From positions 1,612,001 to 1,676,000 of the forward strand of contig NZ_CP077094.1 in NCBI RefSeq assembly GCF_014269025.2: a stretch of DNA of 64,000 nt, in the 5' to 3' direction. Shown here one piece after another: positions 8,134 through 20,898 of the stretch. A program made the translations under genes and the position numbers. The notes beneath the pieces were generated by a model. It ran no database searches, was not told where the DNA came from, and was given only the letters and a program-made list of their open reading frames with translations. The stretch comes from Pseudomonas promysalinigenes (GTDB taxonomy: Bacteria; Pseudomonadota; Gammaproteobacteria; Pseudomonadales; Pseudomonadaceae). Every line of letters starts with the position of its first letter. Within the stretch, counting starts at the first letter, position 1.

Positions 8134-8565
8134 ATGTTCATCACACCGCACTTCACACTCAGGGAAATGACCGTTTCGCAAACTGCCGCAAGAGGGGGGC
8201 TGGACAACACCCCCACGCCCGAGGCGATGAGTAATCTGCGCCTTCTTTGCCAAGCCCTCGAGCAAGTGCGAGCGCTGTTCGGCCGCCCTGTCATCATCAG
8301 TAGTGGCTATCGAAGCCCGGAGGTCAATGGGCGGGTGGGCGGGGTGCGCAACAGTCAGCACATCACTGGCCTGGCTGCCGACTTCACCGTCTTCGATGTC
8401 GACAATCGCGAGGTGGTACGCCGGGTGAGCGAAAGTGGCGTGGCATTCGACCAACTGATCCTGGAGTTCGATAGTTGGGTGCATCTGTCTGTCAGTCAGG
8501 CCGCGCCTCGTCGCCAAGTGCTGACCATCCGCAAAGGAACCGGTTACCTGCAGGGCCTGCATTAG
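8134..8565 (+). CDS. M15A-type D-Ala-D-Ala carboxypeptidase-like peptidase
   Basis: A 143-residue peptidase of the M15A_3 type. Zinc-site motifs are visible: SGYRSPEVN, SQHITGLAADF (metal His and Asp) and a late His in SWVHLSVS. The family includes peptidoglycan-cleaving enzymes and phage endolysins. No signal peptide is present, so a periplasmic role would need another export route. Start at 8134 is supported by GAGG about 8 nt upstream; an in-frame upstream ATG at 8092 lacks one. No lysis genes lie nearby, so I treat it as a chromosomal single gene rather than a prophage remnant. Confidence 0.85.
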   Translation: MFITPHFTLREMTVSQTAARGGLDNTPTPEAMSNLRLLCQALEQVRALFGRPVIISSGYRSPEVNGRVGGVRNSQHITGLAADFTVFDVDNREVVRRVSESGVAFDQLILEFDSWVHLSVSQAAPRRQVLTIRKGTGYLQGLH

Positions 8566-8605
8566 ATCCTAGGTCGATTGACGGCGCTGCCTCACCCTCC
8601 GTATG

Positions 8606-8621
8606 CTGTATATAAATACAG
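8606..8621. promoter_or_regulatory. LexA box, perfect CTGT-N8-ACAG
   Basis: CTGTATATAAATACAG matches the gamma-proteobacterial SOS box with both conserved ends and an A/T-only centre. It ends 15 bp before the start codon of the next gene and resembles the two boxes in front of lexA at 44587-44621. Repression of the downstream gene by LexA is a strong inference. Confidence 0.85.
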
Positions 8622-8636
8622 TATTAAGGCGATCTC

Positions 8637-8945
8637 ATGCTCAACGTCGAGCAACTCAAGTACAGCGTTAACCGCATGCCAGTGGAGCGGGTGTATGACG
8701 CCATGCTGGAATTGCGCCTCGAAGGCTTGGTCACAGGTGACCGCACGCCATTCGGCAAGGTGCATTTCAATACCTGCTTCGCCGAAATCGAGGCGCTGTT
8801 CCAGCGGGCTGGATACCACCGAGGCTTGGATGTCGTGGGGTATCAAGGCTTGGTCTACGCACTCTATGACCCTGGCCGTTGGGAAGCCGTACAGGTACTG
8901 CGCTGGTTGAAGGCGCACAGCGAAGCGGCAGTTGTGACTGGTTGA
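8637..8945 (+). CDS. SOS-controlled protein of unknown function
   Basis: A 102-residue soluble protein (MLNVEQLKYSVNRMP...) I cannot assign to a family. It has no membrane segment or signal peptide and is mixed alpha/beta with several aromatic residues (RAGYHRGLDVVGYQGLVYAL). An AGGCGA ribosome site lies about 6 nt before ATG 8637. The only visible regulatory element is the perfect LexA box immediately upstream, so it should be induced by DNA damage. It is a single-gene unit; the next gene has its own start 49 bp on. Confidence 0.8.
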   Translation: MLNVEQLKYSVNRMPVERVYDAMLELRLEGLVTGDRTPFGKVHFNTCFAEIEALFQRAGYHRGLDVVGYQGLVYALYDPGRWEAVQVLRWLKAHSEAAVVTG

Positions 8946-8994
8946 GGCCCCGACCTTGGGGGATAATGGCCAGCTTTGACGCTTGAGCCTCGCC

Positions 8995-9879
8995 ATGACC
9001 CCGCCTTTCGACCCCGCTCAACAGCAAGCCAGTACCGTCTGCCTTCCGCCTGGGAATTGGGCCACGGTGCTCGACTGCCTGTGCGACCATTTCAAGGCTA
9101 TCGAGCGCGCTCAGTGGCTCGACCGTTTTACCCGTGGCCGCGTATTAGATGCCCAGGGCAGGCCGATTGCGGCCGAGTTGCCATACCGTCGTGGGATGCG
9201 CATTCACTATTTTCGCGAAGTGCCGAACGAGCGGCCGATCCCGGTGCAGGAAACCATCCTGCATGTCGATGAGCACCTGGTAGTGGCCGATAAACCGCAC
9301 TTTCTACCGGTGACACCAACCGGTGAGTACGTTGAGCAAACCCTGCTGCGCCGCCTGATCCGTCGGCTAGGTAACCCGCACCTTGTGCCGTTGCATCGCA
9401 TCGATCGGCATACGGCCGGCCTTGTGCTGTTCTCCGCCAACCCGCAGACACGCAGTGCTTATCAGCGCTTGTTCCCGGAGCGTCGTATCGACAAGCATTA
9501 TCAGGCCATCGCTGCTGCCTTGCCGCAGCATACCTTCCCCTTGATACACAAAAGCCGTCTGGAGCATGGCGAACCCTTCTTCCGCATGCATGAAGTGCCA
9601 GGGCAGGCGAACAGCGAAACCCTAGCCAAGGTGCTGGAAAAAAATGGCGAGCTTTGGCGCTACGGTTTGTCGCCAGTGACCGGCAAGACCCACCAGTTGC
9701 GCGTGCACATGGCCGCCTTGGGGGCGGGCATCTGCAATGATCCGTTTTATCCGCAATTGCTTAAGGAAGACGATGATTACCAGCGGCCATTGAAGCTGCT
9801 GGCTCAGCGCTTGTGCTTTGCAGACCCATTGACCGGCGAGCAGCGTGACTTCCAGAGCCAGCTATCGCTGGATTGGTGA
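8995..9879 (+). CDS. RluA-family RNA pseudouridine synthase
   Basis: A 294-residue pseudouridylate synthase. The catalytic Asp lies in the signature HRIDRHTAGL (near residue 134), followed by family motifs KHYQA and SPVTGKTHQLRVHMAALG. The N-terminal 90 residues form an S4-like region. It converts specific uridines in rRNA or tRNA to pseudouridine; the target site is not evident, and it is not one of the standard RluA, RluC or RluD types by length or N-terminus. ATG 8995 gives the normal N-terminus; a TTG at 8983 is also in frame. Confidence 0.88.
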   Translation: MTPPFDPAQQQASTVCLPPGNWATVLDCLCDHFKAIERAQWLDRFTRGRVLDAQGRPIAAELPYRRGMRIHYFREVPNERPIPVQETILHVDEHLVVADKPHFLPVTPTGEYVEQTLLRRLIRRLGNPHLVPLHRIDRHTAGLVLFSANPQTRSAYQRLFPERRIDKHYQAIAAALPQHTFPLIHKSRLEHGEPFFRMHEVPGQANSETLAKVLEKNGELWRYGLSPVTGKTHQLRVHMAALGAGICNDPFYPQLLKEDDDYQRPLKLLAQRLCFADPLTGEQRDFQSQLSLDW

Positions 9880-9901
9880 GGCATCTGGTGTACCCACCAA
9901 A

Positions 9902-9928
9902 AGCGGCGGTCGGCTAGGCGAGGCCGCT
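9902..9928. terminator. Weak hairpin between convergent genes
   Basis: AGCGGC (9902-9907) can pair with GCCGCT (9923-9928), preceded by AAA and followed by CTT, in the gap between the pseudouridine synthase and the aerotaxis gene. A short stem, so only a candidate bidirectional terminator. Confidence 0.35.
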
Positions 9929-9954
9929 CTTGAGGGTGCTGCGCTGGCAATCGG

Positions 9955-11520
9955 TCAGCGGTTGAAACGCTCCACCAGCGAATACTGGGTTCCGGCTGTG
10001 CTCGTCAGTTCCTCGCTAAGCTGCGCCGAATGCTGCGCCTGCTCGGCGGTCTGGTCGGCCAGTTCTGCGATGGTGCTGATGTTGCGGCTGATCTCGTCAG
10101 CTACTGCAGTCTGCTCTTCGGTCGCGGCGGCAATCTGGGTAGCCATGTCAGTGATATTGGCCACCGCCTCGCTGATGCCTACCAATGCCTGGTCCGCTTG
10201 CATGACCCGGTCCACGCCTTCCTGGGCCTGGCGGTGGCCGGCTTCCATGGTGAGCACGGCATTGTTGGCCGTCTGCTGCAGTTTGGCGATAAGGCCGTGG
10301 ATCTGCCCGGTCGATTCGGCAGTGCGCTGGGCCAGCTGACGGACTTCGTCGGCAACCACGGCAAACCCACGGCCCATCTCGCCGGCGCGGGCCGCTTCGA
10401 TGGCTGCGTTGAGTGCCAGCAGGTTGGTTTGGTCGGCGATGCCTTTGATCACATCGACCACGCCGCCGATTTCGTCGCTGTCCTTTGCCAGTTGGGTCAC
10501 GGTCTGGCCGGTTTCGCCCACAGACGTGGACAGACGCTCGATGGCTTCGCGAGTTTCACCGGCGATCTGCCGGCCCTGGCTGGTAAGGCGGTTGGCTTGC
10601 TGGGTCGCGTCAGCGGCGCGCTGCACGTGGTTCGCCACCTCCTGAGTGGTGGCGGCCATTTGGTTGACGGCGGTGGCGACCTGTTCGGTCTCCACGCGCT
10701 GGCGCTCCAGGCCCGATGAGCTCTTGTGCGCCAGAACATCGGACTGGCGTGCCTGGTCACTGAGATGCTCGGCGCTATCCTGCAGGCGAGTCAGGCAGGT
10801 TTTCATGCGCGCGTCCTGGCTGAGCATGGCCATCTCCAGGCGTGCCTGTACCCCACGGCTATCGGTGTACATCTGCGCGATCAGTGGGTCTGAGGTGGTC
10901 TGTTCGGCCAGACGCAGCAGGCGTTTGAGGCCACGTTGCTGCCAGCCAAGGCCAAGCAGGCCCAGCGGTACAGAAAGCCCGGCAGCCAAGGCAAAGCCCC
11001 AGGAATGGCCAAGCCAGTTGCCGATCAGGAAACCGACCTGGCTGATCAGAATGAACGGCAGCCAGTCCTGCAGCACCGGCAACCAGCGGTCACGACGGGG
11101 GATGGCAGTTTTGCCATCGTTCAGGCGCTGGTACAGAGCTTCAGCGCGGCGGATCTGTTCGGCGCTGGGCTTGACCCGCACCGACTCGAAGCCAACGACT
11201 TGGTTGTTTTCGAAAATCGGGGTGACGTAGGCATTGACCCAATAATGGTCGCCGGATTTGCAGCGATTCTTGACGATACCCATCCATGGCAAGCCTTGCT
11301 TGAGCGTTTGCCACATATGGGCGAACACAGCCGTAGGCACGTCGGGATGGCGTACCAGGTTGTGGGGAGCACCCAGCAGCTCATCGCGAGTGAAGCCGCT
11401 GATCTCGACGAAGGCATCGTTGCAGTAAGTGATCACACCTTTGGCATTGGTGGTGGAGATCAACCGCTGTTGGGCAGGGAAAGTCCGTTCCCTTTGGGTA
11501 ACCGGCTGGTTGTTGCGCAT
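9955..11520 (-). CDS. aer: Aerotaxis/energy-taxis receptor with PAS domain
   Basis: A 521-residue methyl-accepting chemotaxis protein of the Aer type. An N-terminal PAS domain (about 20-120, FAD-binding in the family) includes [16 protein letters not shown]; hydrophobic segments lie at about 160-200; the C-terminal half is a coiled-coil signalling domain with the MCP hairpin [20 protein letters not shown]. It senses redox or electron-transport state and signals to CheA/CheW. The start is ATG 11520 (MRNNQPVT); the open frame runs 216 bp further upstream without support. Location next to acnA matches the aer-acnA order known in Pseudomonas. A sigma28-like promoter precedes it. Confidence 0.93.
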   Translation of the reverse strand: MRNNQPVTQRERTFPAQQRLISTTNAKGVITYCNDAFVEISGFTRDELLGAPHNLVRHPDVPTAVFAHMWQTLKQGLPWMGIVKNRCKSGDHYWVNAYVTPIFENNQVVGFESVRVKPSAEQIRRAEALYQRLNDGKTAIPRRDRWLPVLQDWLPFILISQVGFLIGNWLGHSWGFALAAGLSVPLGLLGLGWQQRGLKRLLRLAEQTTSDPLIAQMYTDSRGVQARLEMAMLSQDARMKTCLTRLQDSAEHLSDQARQSDVLAHKSSSGLERQRVETEQVATAVNQMAATTQEVANHVQRAADATQQANRLTSQGRQIAGETREAIERLSTSVGETGQTVTQLAKDSDEIGGVVDVIKGIADQTNLLALNAAIEAARAGEMGRGFAVVADEVRQLAQRTAESTGQIHGLIAKLQQTANNAVLTMEAGHRQAQEGVDRVMQADQALVGISEAVANITDMATQIAAATEEQTAVADEISRNISTIAELADQTAEQAQHSAQLSEELTSTAGTQYSLVERFNR

Positions 11521-11550
11521 GAGCTGAATAGTCCGTGAGGCTTTGGACAG

Positions 11551-11577
11551 ATATCGGCAAGCCACCGGTTTTATTGA
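11551..11577 (-). promoter_or_regulatory. Sigma28 (FliA)-like promoter of aer
   Basis: On the minus strand GCCGATAT (11558-11551) matches 7 of 8 bases of the FliA -10 element, and 14 nt upstream lies TCAAT (11577-11573), a 3/5 match to the -35 TAAAG. It sits about 31 bp before the aer start codon. Flagellar control of chemoreceptors makes this plausible. Confidence 0.45.
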
Positions 11578-11585
11578 ATGAATAT

Positions 11586-11599
11586 TTGATTTACTTGAT
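11586..11599. promoter_or_regulatory. ANR/FNR-like half-site upstream of aer
   Basis: TTGATTTACTTGAT has one exact ANR half-site (TTGAT) at the right spacing, but the second half is a direct rather than inverted repeat. I recall aer of P. aeruginosa being ANR-dependent, so I list this as a weak candidate. Confidence 0.25.
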
Positions 11600-11736
11600 T
11601 TATAGCAGTTAGCCACTATGGCAGGTGCGATAGTGAGTGCGGAGCATGGACAGCAGAATACATCGCCACGATGCTGAAGGATCGAGCGCCGCTGGGGCGG
11701 CGTTCGATCTTCACTGGCTGGCAGATTGGCAGACAA

Positions 11737-14478
<2,742 letters not shown>

Positions 14479-14701
14479 TGCCAACTCCTTGTGCGGCGGT
14501 GCCCGGCATCACGGGGTATTTGCCGGTGCTACCGCGCTGTTTCGGCCCGCACGGCACGGGCCTGGCTGAAAGGTCAGGTTAGCCCCGTTTGGTGCCCCTG
14601 ACTCTTTTCTGGACCGGCGGGGCATGTCGCTGGTTCCGATCTTCCTTTATCATCGCCGCCCTGCCGGCGCCTGTGGTGCGCCCGCCGTTGTGGAGTGAGA
14701 G

Positions 14702-15766
14702 ATGAATACCCTGTTCATGCATTGCCGGCCCGGTTTCGAGGGTGAGGTCTGCGCCGAGATTAGCGAACATGCCGCCTTGCTGGGTGTGGCCGGCTATGCA
14801 AAGGGCAAGCCGCAGAGCGCTTGTGCCGAGTTCGTCTGTGCCGAGGCCGATGGGGCTGAACGCCTGATGGCCCACCTGCGCTTTGCCCAACTGATCTTCC
14901 CGCGCCAGTGGGCGCGTGGCAGTTTCATCGAGCTACCAGAAACCGATCGCATCAGCGTGCTGCTGGAGCATCTGGCCGGGCCCGCAGTCTTCGGCAGCCT
15001 GTGGCTGGAGGTGCTGGACAGCAATGATGGCAAGGAACTGTCTACCTTCTGCCGCAAGTTCGAGGCACCGCTGCGCAAGGCCTTGGAAAAGGCAGGCCGC
15101 CTGGTCGATAACCCAAGCCTGCCGCGCCTGTTGCTGACGTTCATCAGCGGCCGCCGCGTGTTCGTTGGCGTAGCCGAGGCGAACAACTGCGCACTCTGGC
15201 CAATGGGTATCCCGCGCCTGAAGTTCCCGCGCGAGGCACCTAGCCGCTCGACGCTGAAGCTGGAAGAGGCCTGGCACCAATTCATCCCACGTGATCAGTG
15301 GGAACAGCGCCTGAATGACGACATGACCGGGGTCGACCTTGGCGCTTCGCCGGGTGGCTGGACTTACCAGTTGGTGCGCCGTGGCATGCTGGTGACGGCC
15401 ATCGACAATGGACCGATGGCCGAAAGCCTGATGGACACTGGGCTGGTACAGCACTTGATGGCCGATGGTTTCACCTGGCAGCCGAAGCGGCCGGTGGACT
15501 GGATGGTCTGCGACATCGTCGAAAAGCCGGCCCGCACCGCTTCGTTGATCGAGACCTGGCTAGGTGATGGGCTCTGCCGGGAGGCAGTGGTCAACCTGAA
15601 GTTGCCGATGAAGCAGCGCTATGCTGAGGTACGGCGCTTGCTTGACCGCATGCAAGCAACCTTCAAAGCGCGCAAGGTCAAGGTATCGATTGCCTGCAAG
15701 CAGCTGTATCACGACCGCGAAGAAGTCACGTGCCACCTGCGCAGGTTGGACATCAAGCAACGTTGA
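14702..15766 (+). CDS. rlmM: 23S rRNA (cytidine-2498-2'-O)-methyltransferase
   Basis: A 354-residue RlmM. It methylates the ribose of C2498 of 23S rRNA using S-adenosylmethionine. The N-terminal THUMP-like region begins MNTLFMHCRPGFEGE; the Rossmann methyltransferase domain has the SAM-binding loop GVDLGASPGGWTYQL and later motifs DWMVCDIVEKP and VVNLKLPMKQRY, the latter with the catalytic Lys. Length is exactly typical. GGAG precedes ATG 14702. Single-gene unit between acnA (divergent) and tusA. Confidence 0.95.
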   Translation: MNTLFMHCRPGFEGEVCAEISEHAALLGVAGYAKGKPQSACAEFVCAEADGAERLMAHLRFAQLIFPRQWARGSFIELPETDRISVLLEHLAGPAVFGSLWLEVLDSNDGKELSTFCRKFEAPLRKALEKAGRLVDNPSLPRLLLTFISGRRVFVGVAEANNCALWPMGIPRLKFPREAPSRSTLKLEEAWHQFIPRDQWEQRLNDDMTGVDLGASPGGWTYQLVRRGMLVTAIDNGPMAESLMDTGLVQHLMADGFTWQPKRPVDWMVCDIVEKPARTASLIETWLGDGLCREAVVNLKLPMKQRYAEVRRLLDRMQATFKARKVKVSIACKQLYHDREEVTCHLRRLDIKQR

Positions 15767-15826
15767 TTCAACTGCTCCATTTTTTGCTTGTGCTAGCAAG
15801 CGCGCGATTGCCCTGGCGACTCAGAT

Positions 15827-15867
15827 TGCGACTTCAAGAGGCCTGCGCTTGGCCTGCTGAAGTCGCA
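15827..15867. repeat. Two-tier hairpin in the rlmM-tusA spacer
   Basis: TGCGACTTCA (15827-15836) pairs perfectly with TGAAGTCGCA (15858-15867), and inside it AGGCC (15839-15843) pairs with GGCCT (15851-15855), leaving a 2x2 internal loop and a 7-nt apex. No T-tract follows on either strand, so it is not a classical terminator; it may stabilise the rlmM 3' end. Confidence 0.75.
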
Positions 15868-15998
15868 TTTGGCGTTTGCTGAATTACCGCGTACTTGAGC
15901 TTAAGCAAAACACCAGCAGTTCCAAGAGCGGTTGCATGACTGGCTATTGGTCCTGGCGGCCCTATGCGCCACAATAGCGATCATTTGCGGAGCCCTCC

Positions 15999-16241
15999 AT
16001 GACCGATTTCACCCCCGATGCCATCCTCGACGCCACCGGCCTGAACTGCCCGGAGCCAGTAATGATGCTGCACCAGCACGTGCGTAACCTGGCCGCTGGC
16101 GGCCTGCTCAAGGTCATCGCTACCGATCCGTCGACCCGTCGTGACATACCCAAGTTCTGCAACTTCCTGGGCCACGAATTACTTCAGCAGCATGAAGAGG
16201 CAGGTACGTACCTGTACTGGATCCGCAAGAAGGCCGACTGA
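15999..16241 (+). CDS. tusA: Sulfurtransferase TusA
   Basis: An 80-residue TusA/SirA-family protein. The persulfide-carrying Cys is in the signature [12 protein letters not shown] near residue 19. TusA relays sulfur from cysteine desulfurase to partners for tRNA 2-thiouridine synthesis and supports molybdenum cofactor synthesis, whose genes moaB and moeA lie 4-6 kb downstream. GGAG precedes ATG 15999. It stands 60 bp before pdxB, with which it could share a transcript. Confidence 0.93.
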   Translation: MTDFTPDAILDATGLNCPEPVMMLHQHVRNLAAGGLLKVIATDPSTRRDIPKFCNFLGHELLQQHEEAGTYLYWIRKKAD

Positions 16242-16301
16242 GCCGCGCTGGAACACGCCTCGCGTAGCGCCTACACTGCGCTCCCCAGACAGGAGAGCGC
16301 C

Positions 16302-17444
16302 ATGCTGATAGTTGCCGACGAGAATATCCCGCTACTCGATGCCTTTTTCGAAGGCTTCGGCGAGATTCGCCGTTATCCCGGCCGCAGCCTCGACGCTGCC
16401 AGCGTTAAGGACGCCGATGTGCTGCTGGTGCGTTCGGTGACCAAGGTCGACCGTCAACTGCTCGAAGGTAGCAAGGTGCGCTTCGTCGGTACCTGCACCA
16501 TCGGCACCGACCACCTGGACTTGGACTATTTCGCCCACGCGGGCATCCACTGGAGCAGTGCCCCGGGTTGCAACGCCCGCGGGGTGGTCGATTACGTGCT
16601 GGGTAGCCTGCTCACTCTGGCCGAGCTGGACGGCGTGGCATTGTCCCAACGCACCTACGGCGTGGTCGGCGCCGGCGAGGTGGGTGGGCGATTGGTACGT
16701 GTGCTGCGCGGCCTGGGGTGGAAGGTGCTGGTCTGCGACCCATTGCGCCAAGCCACCGAGGGCGGCGATTTCGTCAGTTTGGCGACCCTTCTCGAACAAT
16801 CCGATGTGATCAGCCTGCATACTCCGCTGCAACGTGGCGGTGAGCATCCGACCTGGCACTTGCTGGGTCAACCACAGCTTGCTCAACTACGCTCCGGCGC
16901 CTGGCTGATCAATGCCAGCCGCGGGGCCGTGGTGGATAACGCGGCGCTGCGGGAACTGCTGCTCGATCGCCCGGACGTGCATGCCGTGCTGGACGTTTGG
17001 GAGGGCGAGCCGCAGGTAGACCTGGAGTTGGCAGACTTATGCACCTTGGCCACGCCCCACATCGCCGGCTACAGCCTGGATGGCCGTCAACGCGGTACGG
17101 CGCAGATCTATCAAGCCCTGTGCAACTTCCTGGGTGAGGCCCAGAAAGTACGCCTGGCCGACCTGCTGCCACCATCGCCATTGGCGCACATTGAAATCGA
17201 TGGCAGCGCAGACCCCGATTGGGCCTTGGCGACGCTCTGTCGGGCCGTGTACGACCCTCGTCGTGATGACGCCGATTTGCGCCGCAGCTTAAGCGACGAT
17301 GCGGCCAAACAACGCGCAGGGTTCGATCAGTTACGCAAGCAATACCCCGCGCGGCGCGAAATCGAAGGGCTGGCAGTGCGCGTGCGGGGCGAGGCGCCGC
17401 AGTTGGTACAGCTGGTCCACGCGCTCGGGGCTGTTCTATCCTGA
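16302..17444 (+). CDS. pdxB: Erythronate-4-phosphate dehydrogenase
   Basis: A 380-residue D-2-hydroxyacid dehydrogenase family enzyme that oxidises 4-phosphoerythronate in pyridoxal 5'-phosphate synthesis. The NAD-binding Rossmann fold shows [13 protein letters not shown]; catalytic Arg, Glu and His lie in [22 protein letters not shown] and ATPHIAGYS. The extra C-terminal domain that distinguishes PdxB from other family members is present (about 290-380). AGGAGA precedes ATG 16302. Confidence 0.96.
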   Translation: MLIVADENIPLLDAFFEGFGEIRRYPGRSLDAASVKDADVLLVRSVTKVDRQLLEGSKVRFVGTCTIGTDHLDLDYFAHAGIHWSSAPGCNARGVVDYVLGSLLTLAELDGVALSQRTYGVVGAGEVGGRLVRVLRGLGWKVLVCDPLRQATEGGDFVSLATLLEQSDVISLHTPLQRGGEHPTWHLLGQPQLAQLRSGAWLINASRGAVVDNAALRELLLDRPDVHAVLDVWEGEPQVDLELADLCTLATPHIAGYSLDGRQRGTAQIYQALCNFLGEAQKVRLADLLPPSPLAHIEIDGSADPDWALATLCRAVYDPRRDDADLRRSLSDDAAKQRAGFDQLRKQYPARREIEGLAVRVRGEAPQLVQLVHALGAVLS

Positions 17445-17523
17445 CTGGCGCAACCCGCTTGGCAAATCAAAGACCCGGCATCAACCCCTGATGCTCTTCG
17501 CTTAAGACCGACTTCGTCTGGCT

Positions 17524-17542
17524 GGGGCTGTCGCGCAGCCCC
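17524..17542. terminator. Terminator hairpin after pdxB
   Basis: GGGGCTG (17524-17530), loop TCGCG, CAGCCCC (17536-17542), then AAAGTTT. A strong GC stem with a weak T-run on the plus strand, placed between pdxB and the convergent small gene. Confidence 0.5.
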
Positions 17543-17599
17543 AAAGTTTCTGAGTGAAAAGCTTCAGGTGACAACACCGGGTACTAAAGGGCTGATCCT

Positions 17600-17773
17600 T
17601 CAGCCTTGGCGGGCTTTCTTCACCCGGCTTTGTTCAAGCTCCTTGCAAGCTTGTTGGATCATCTGCTCGGTAATCTCGACCTCGCGCCCCTGGCCGTCGA
17701 TGATCGAACCACAGGGTGTAGGCTGGTGGTTGCTCTGGGTTTTCGGCGTTCGGCTGCCATGTTGCAAACTCAT
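17600..17773 (-). CDS. Small conserved Pseudomonas protein, PA1571-like
   Basis: A 57-residue protein (MSLQHGSRTPKTQSNHQPTP...) with a conserved-looking C-terminal helix containing VEITEQMIQQACKELE. GAGGAGA lies 6 nt before ATG 17773, a near-ideal ribosome site that makes translation likely; in-frame upstream starts lack one. I believe it belongs to the PA1571 family, small proteins of unknown function found near aer-acnA in P. aeruginosa, but this is from memory. It has no membrane segment. Function unknown. Confidence 0.7.
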   Translation of the reverse strand: MSLQHGSRTPKTQSNHQPTPCGSIIDGQGREVEITEQMIQQACKELEQSRVKKARQG

Positions 17774-17950
17774 TGCATATCTCCTCATCAGCTTCAGGCT
17801 CAAGTTAACGTTTTGCTAAAACTGGACCGTTGCAAGAATTCAACGAGCACTAATGCTGTCCAGTCCACCAGAAACCGCAGCAAAGCTCCAGAGGCGTTTT
17901 AGAACGAAGAGCTATAGGCGCTACAGAGTGGATGCAGTGGTAGTCTTCAG

Positions 17951-19741
<1,791 letters not shown>

Positions 19742-19764
19742 AATCCCCGACCTGATGCACAACA

Positions 19765-19788
19765 AAAAGCCCGCATAAGCGGGCTTTT
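19765..19788. terminator. Bidirectional terminator
   Basis: AAAAGCCCGC-ATAA-GCGGGCTTTT is a perfect 10-bp stem with A-run and T-run flanks. It can end both the ABC transporter transcript and the tRNA-Pro transcript from the opposite strand. Confidence 0.9.
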
Positions 19789-19799
19789 CGACATGATTT

Positions 19800-19876
19800 T
19801 GGTCGGAGAGACAGGATTCGAACCTGCGGCCTTCTCGTCCCGAACGAGACGCGCTACCTGGCTGCGCTACACTCCG
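19800..19876 (-). tRNA. tRNA-Pro, anticodon CGG
   Basis: The 77-nt minus-strand sequence folds as a cloverleaf: acceptor CGGAGTG/CTCTCCG, D-stem GCGC/GCGC, anticodon stem TCTCG/CGAGA with loop TTCGGGA (anticodon CGG), T-loop TTCGAAT, discriminator A and encoded CCA. It reads proline codon CCG, a major proline codon at this G+C. The acceptor stem has a T-T mismatch at positions 6 and 67. A good promoter precedes it and a terminator follows. Confidence 0.95.
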
Positions 19877-19885
19877 ATGAACAAA

Positions 19886-19914
19886 ATCCTACTGCAGCGA
19901 TTTTTCCGGTGCAA
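19886..19914 (-). promoter_or_regulatory. Sigma70 promoter of tRNA-Pro
   Basis: On the minus strand TTGCAC (19914-19909), a 17-nt spacer and TAGGAT (19891-19886). The -10 element ends 9 nt before the first tRNA base, as expected for a short leader. Confidence 0.65.
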
Positions 19915-19957
19915 GCCCTTGTCGTTCGAGGGGGCAATACCGAAAAATCGGCCTGTA

Positions 19958-20179
19958 TCAAAGCTCCTTGACGGTGCGAACCTGGTCTTTGTTCAGGCGC
20001 GTACGTTTGCCGTCAAGCTGTTCGAATTCGTAGAAACCGGAGTCCTCGTCATAGGAGGGGGTATCCACTGCCTGGATTTCGCGACCGTCGTTCAGGGTGA
20101 TCACGGTTGGCGATGCACAGCCAGCGAGGGCGCCGAGGCCCAAGGCAAGCAGGAAGGCGGGAAGGGTCCGTTGAATCAT
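19958..20179 (-). CDS. YgdI/YgdR-like small lipoprotein
   Basis: A 73-residue lipoprotein. The signal peptide ends in lipobox LAGC (Cys near residue 21), followed by a compact beta domain (TVITLNDGREIQAVDTPSYD) of the YgdI/YgdR (DUF903) type. Asp is not at position +2 after the Cys, so outer-membrane sorting by the Lol system, encoded elsewhere in this window, is expected. GGAGAAA precedes ATG 20179. Function unknown. Confidence 0.85.
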   Translation of the reverse strand: MIQRTLPAFLLALGLGALAGCASPTVITLNDGREIQAVDTPSYDEDSGFYEFEQLDGKRTRLNKDQVRTVKEL

Positions 20180-20358
20180 CGTGTTTCTCCAGTGCGATGG
20201 TGCAAGATGTCTGTATGACGCAAAGCGTCCGGGCAAGTTCCTTTCACATTCCAGCATAGCCGCAAGTGCGCAACATTGACCTGTGCCTGCCTGCGCTGTC
20301 GCCACAGCAGGCTGTGATATAACTGCCACCTATCATCTTTAACCTGCGACGGACCCCC

Positions 20359-20898
20359 ATGAAAGCCAAGGCAGATACCCCCTTCGTAGCGCTGAACATT
20401 GCCGTGCTGACGGTCAGCGACACCCGTACCTTCGAAACCGACACGTCCGGGCAAACCTTCGTCGACCGCCTCAGTGCCGCTGGCCACACCCTGGCCGCGC
20501 GGGCGCTGCTCAAGGATGACCTGTACAAGATCCGCGCCCAGGTCGCGACCTGGATCGCTGACGAAAACGTGCAGGTGGTACTGATAACCGGGGGTACCGG
20601 CTTCACAGGCCGTGATAGTACTCCAGAGGCTGTCGCTTGTTTGCTGGATAAGCAGGTCGAAGGGTTCGGTGAGTTGTTCCGGCAGATTTCGGTGGCCGAT
20701 ATCGGCACTTCCACCGTGCAGTCGCGCGCGTTGGCTGGCCTGGCCAATGGCACCTTGGTGTGCTGCCTGCCCGGCTCGACCAATGCCGTGCGTACTGGTT
20801 GGGACGGGATTCTCGCCGAGCAGCTGGATGCCCGCCACCGGCCTTGCAACTTCGTCGCCCACCTGAAACAGGCAGCGGCCTGTGCCCCTCGTGGCTGA
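20359..20898 (+). CDS. moaB: Molybdenum cofactor biosynthesis protein MoaB
   Basis: A 179-residue MogA/MoaB-fold protein binding molybdopterin. The signature GGTGFTGRDSTPEAV and the preceding NVQVVLIT are intact, as is the N-terminal VLTVSDTRTFETDTSG. It is expected to adenylylate molybdopterin before metal insertion by MoeA, encoded by the overlapping next gene. Ribosome site is weak (ACGGA). Confidence 0.93.
   Translation: MKAKADTPFVALNIAVLTVSDTRTFETDTSGQTFVDRLSAAGHTLAARALLKDDLYKIRAQVATWIADENVQVVLITGGTGFTGRDSTPEAVACLLDKQVEGFGELFRQISVADIGTSTVQSRALAGLANGTLVCCLPGSTNAVRTGWDGILAEQLDARHRPCNFVAHLKQAAACAPRG

Noticed and set aside
5489..8565. Possible prophage remnant (holin-family gene and M15 endolysin-like peptidase)
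   Set aside because: The holin-family gene is a YqjE housekeeping protein in a yqjDEK-like operon, the two genes are 2.3 kb apart with amt between, and there are no phage structural, integrase or repeat signatures.
19742..19957. tRNA-Pro as an integration site for a genomic island
   Set aside because: No integrase and no direct repeat of the tRNA 3' end was seen nearby; flanking genes are core genes.
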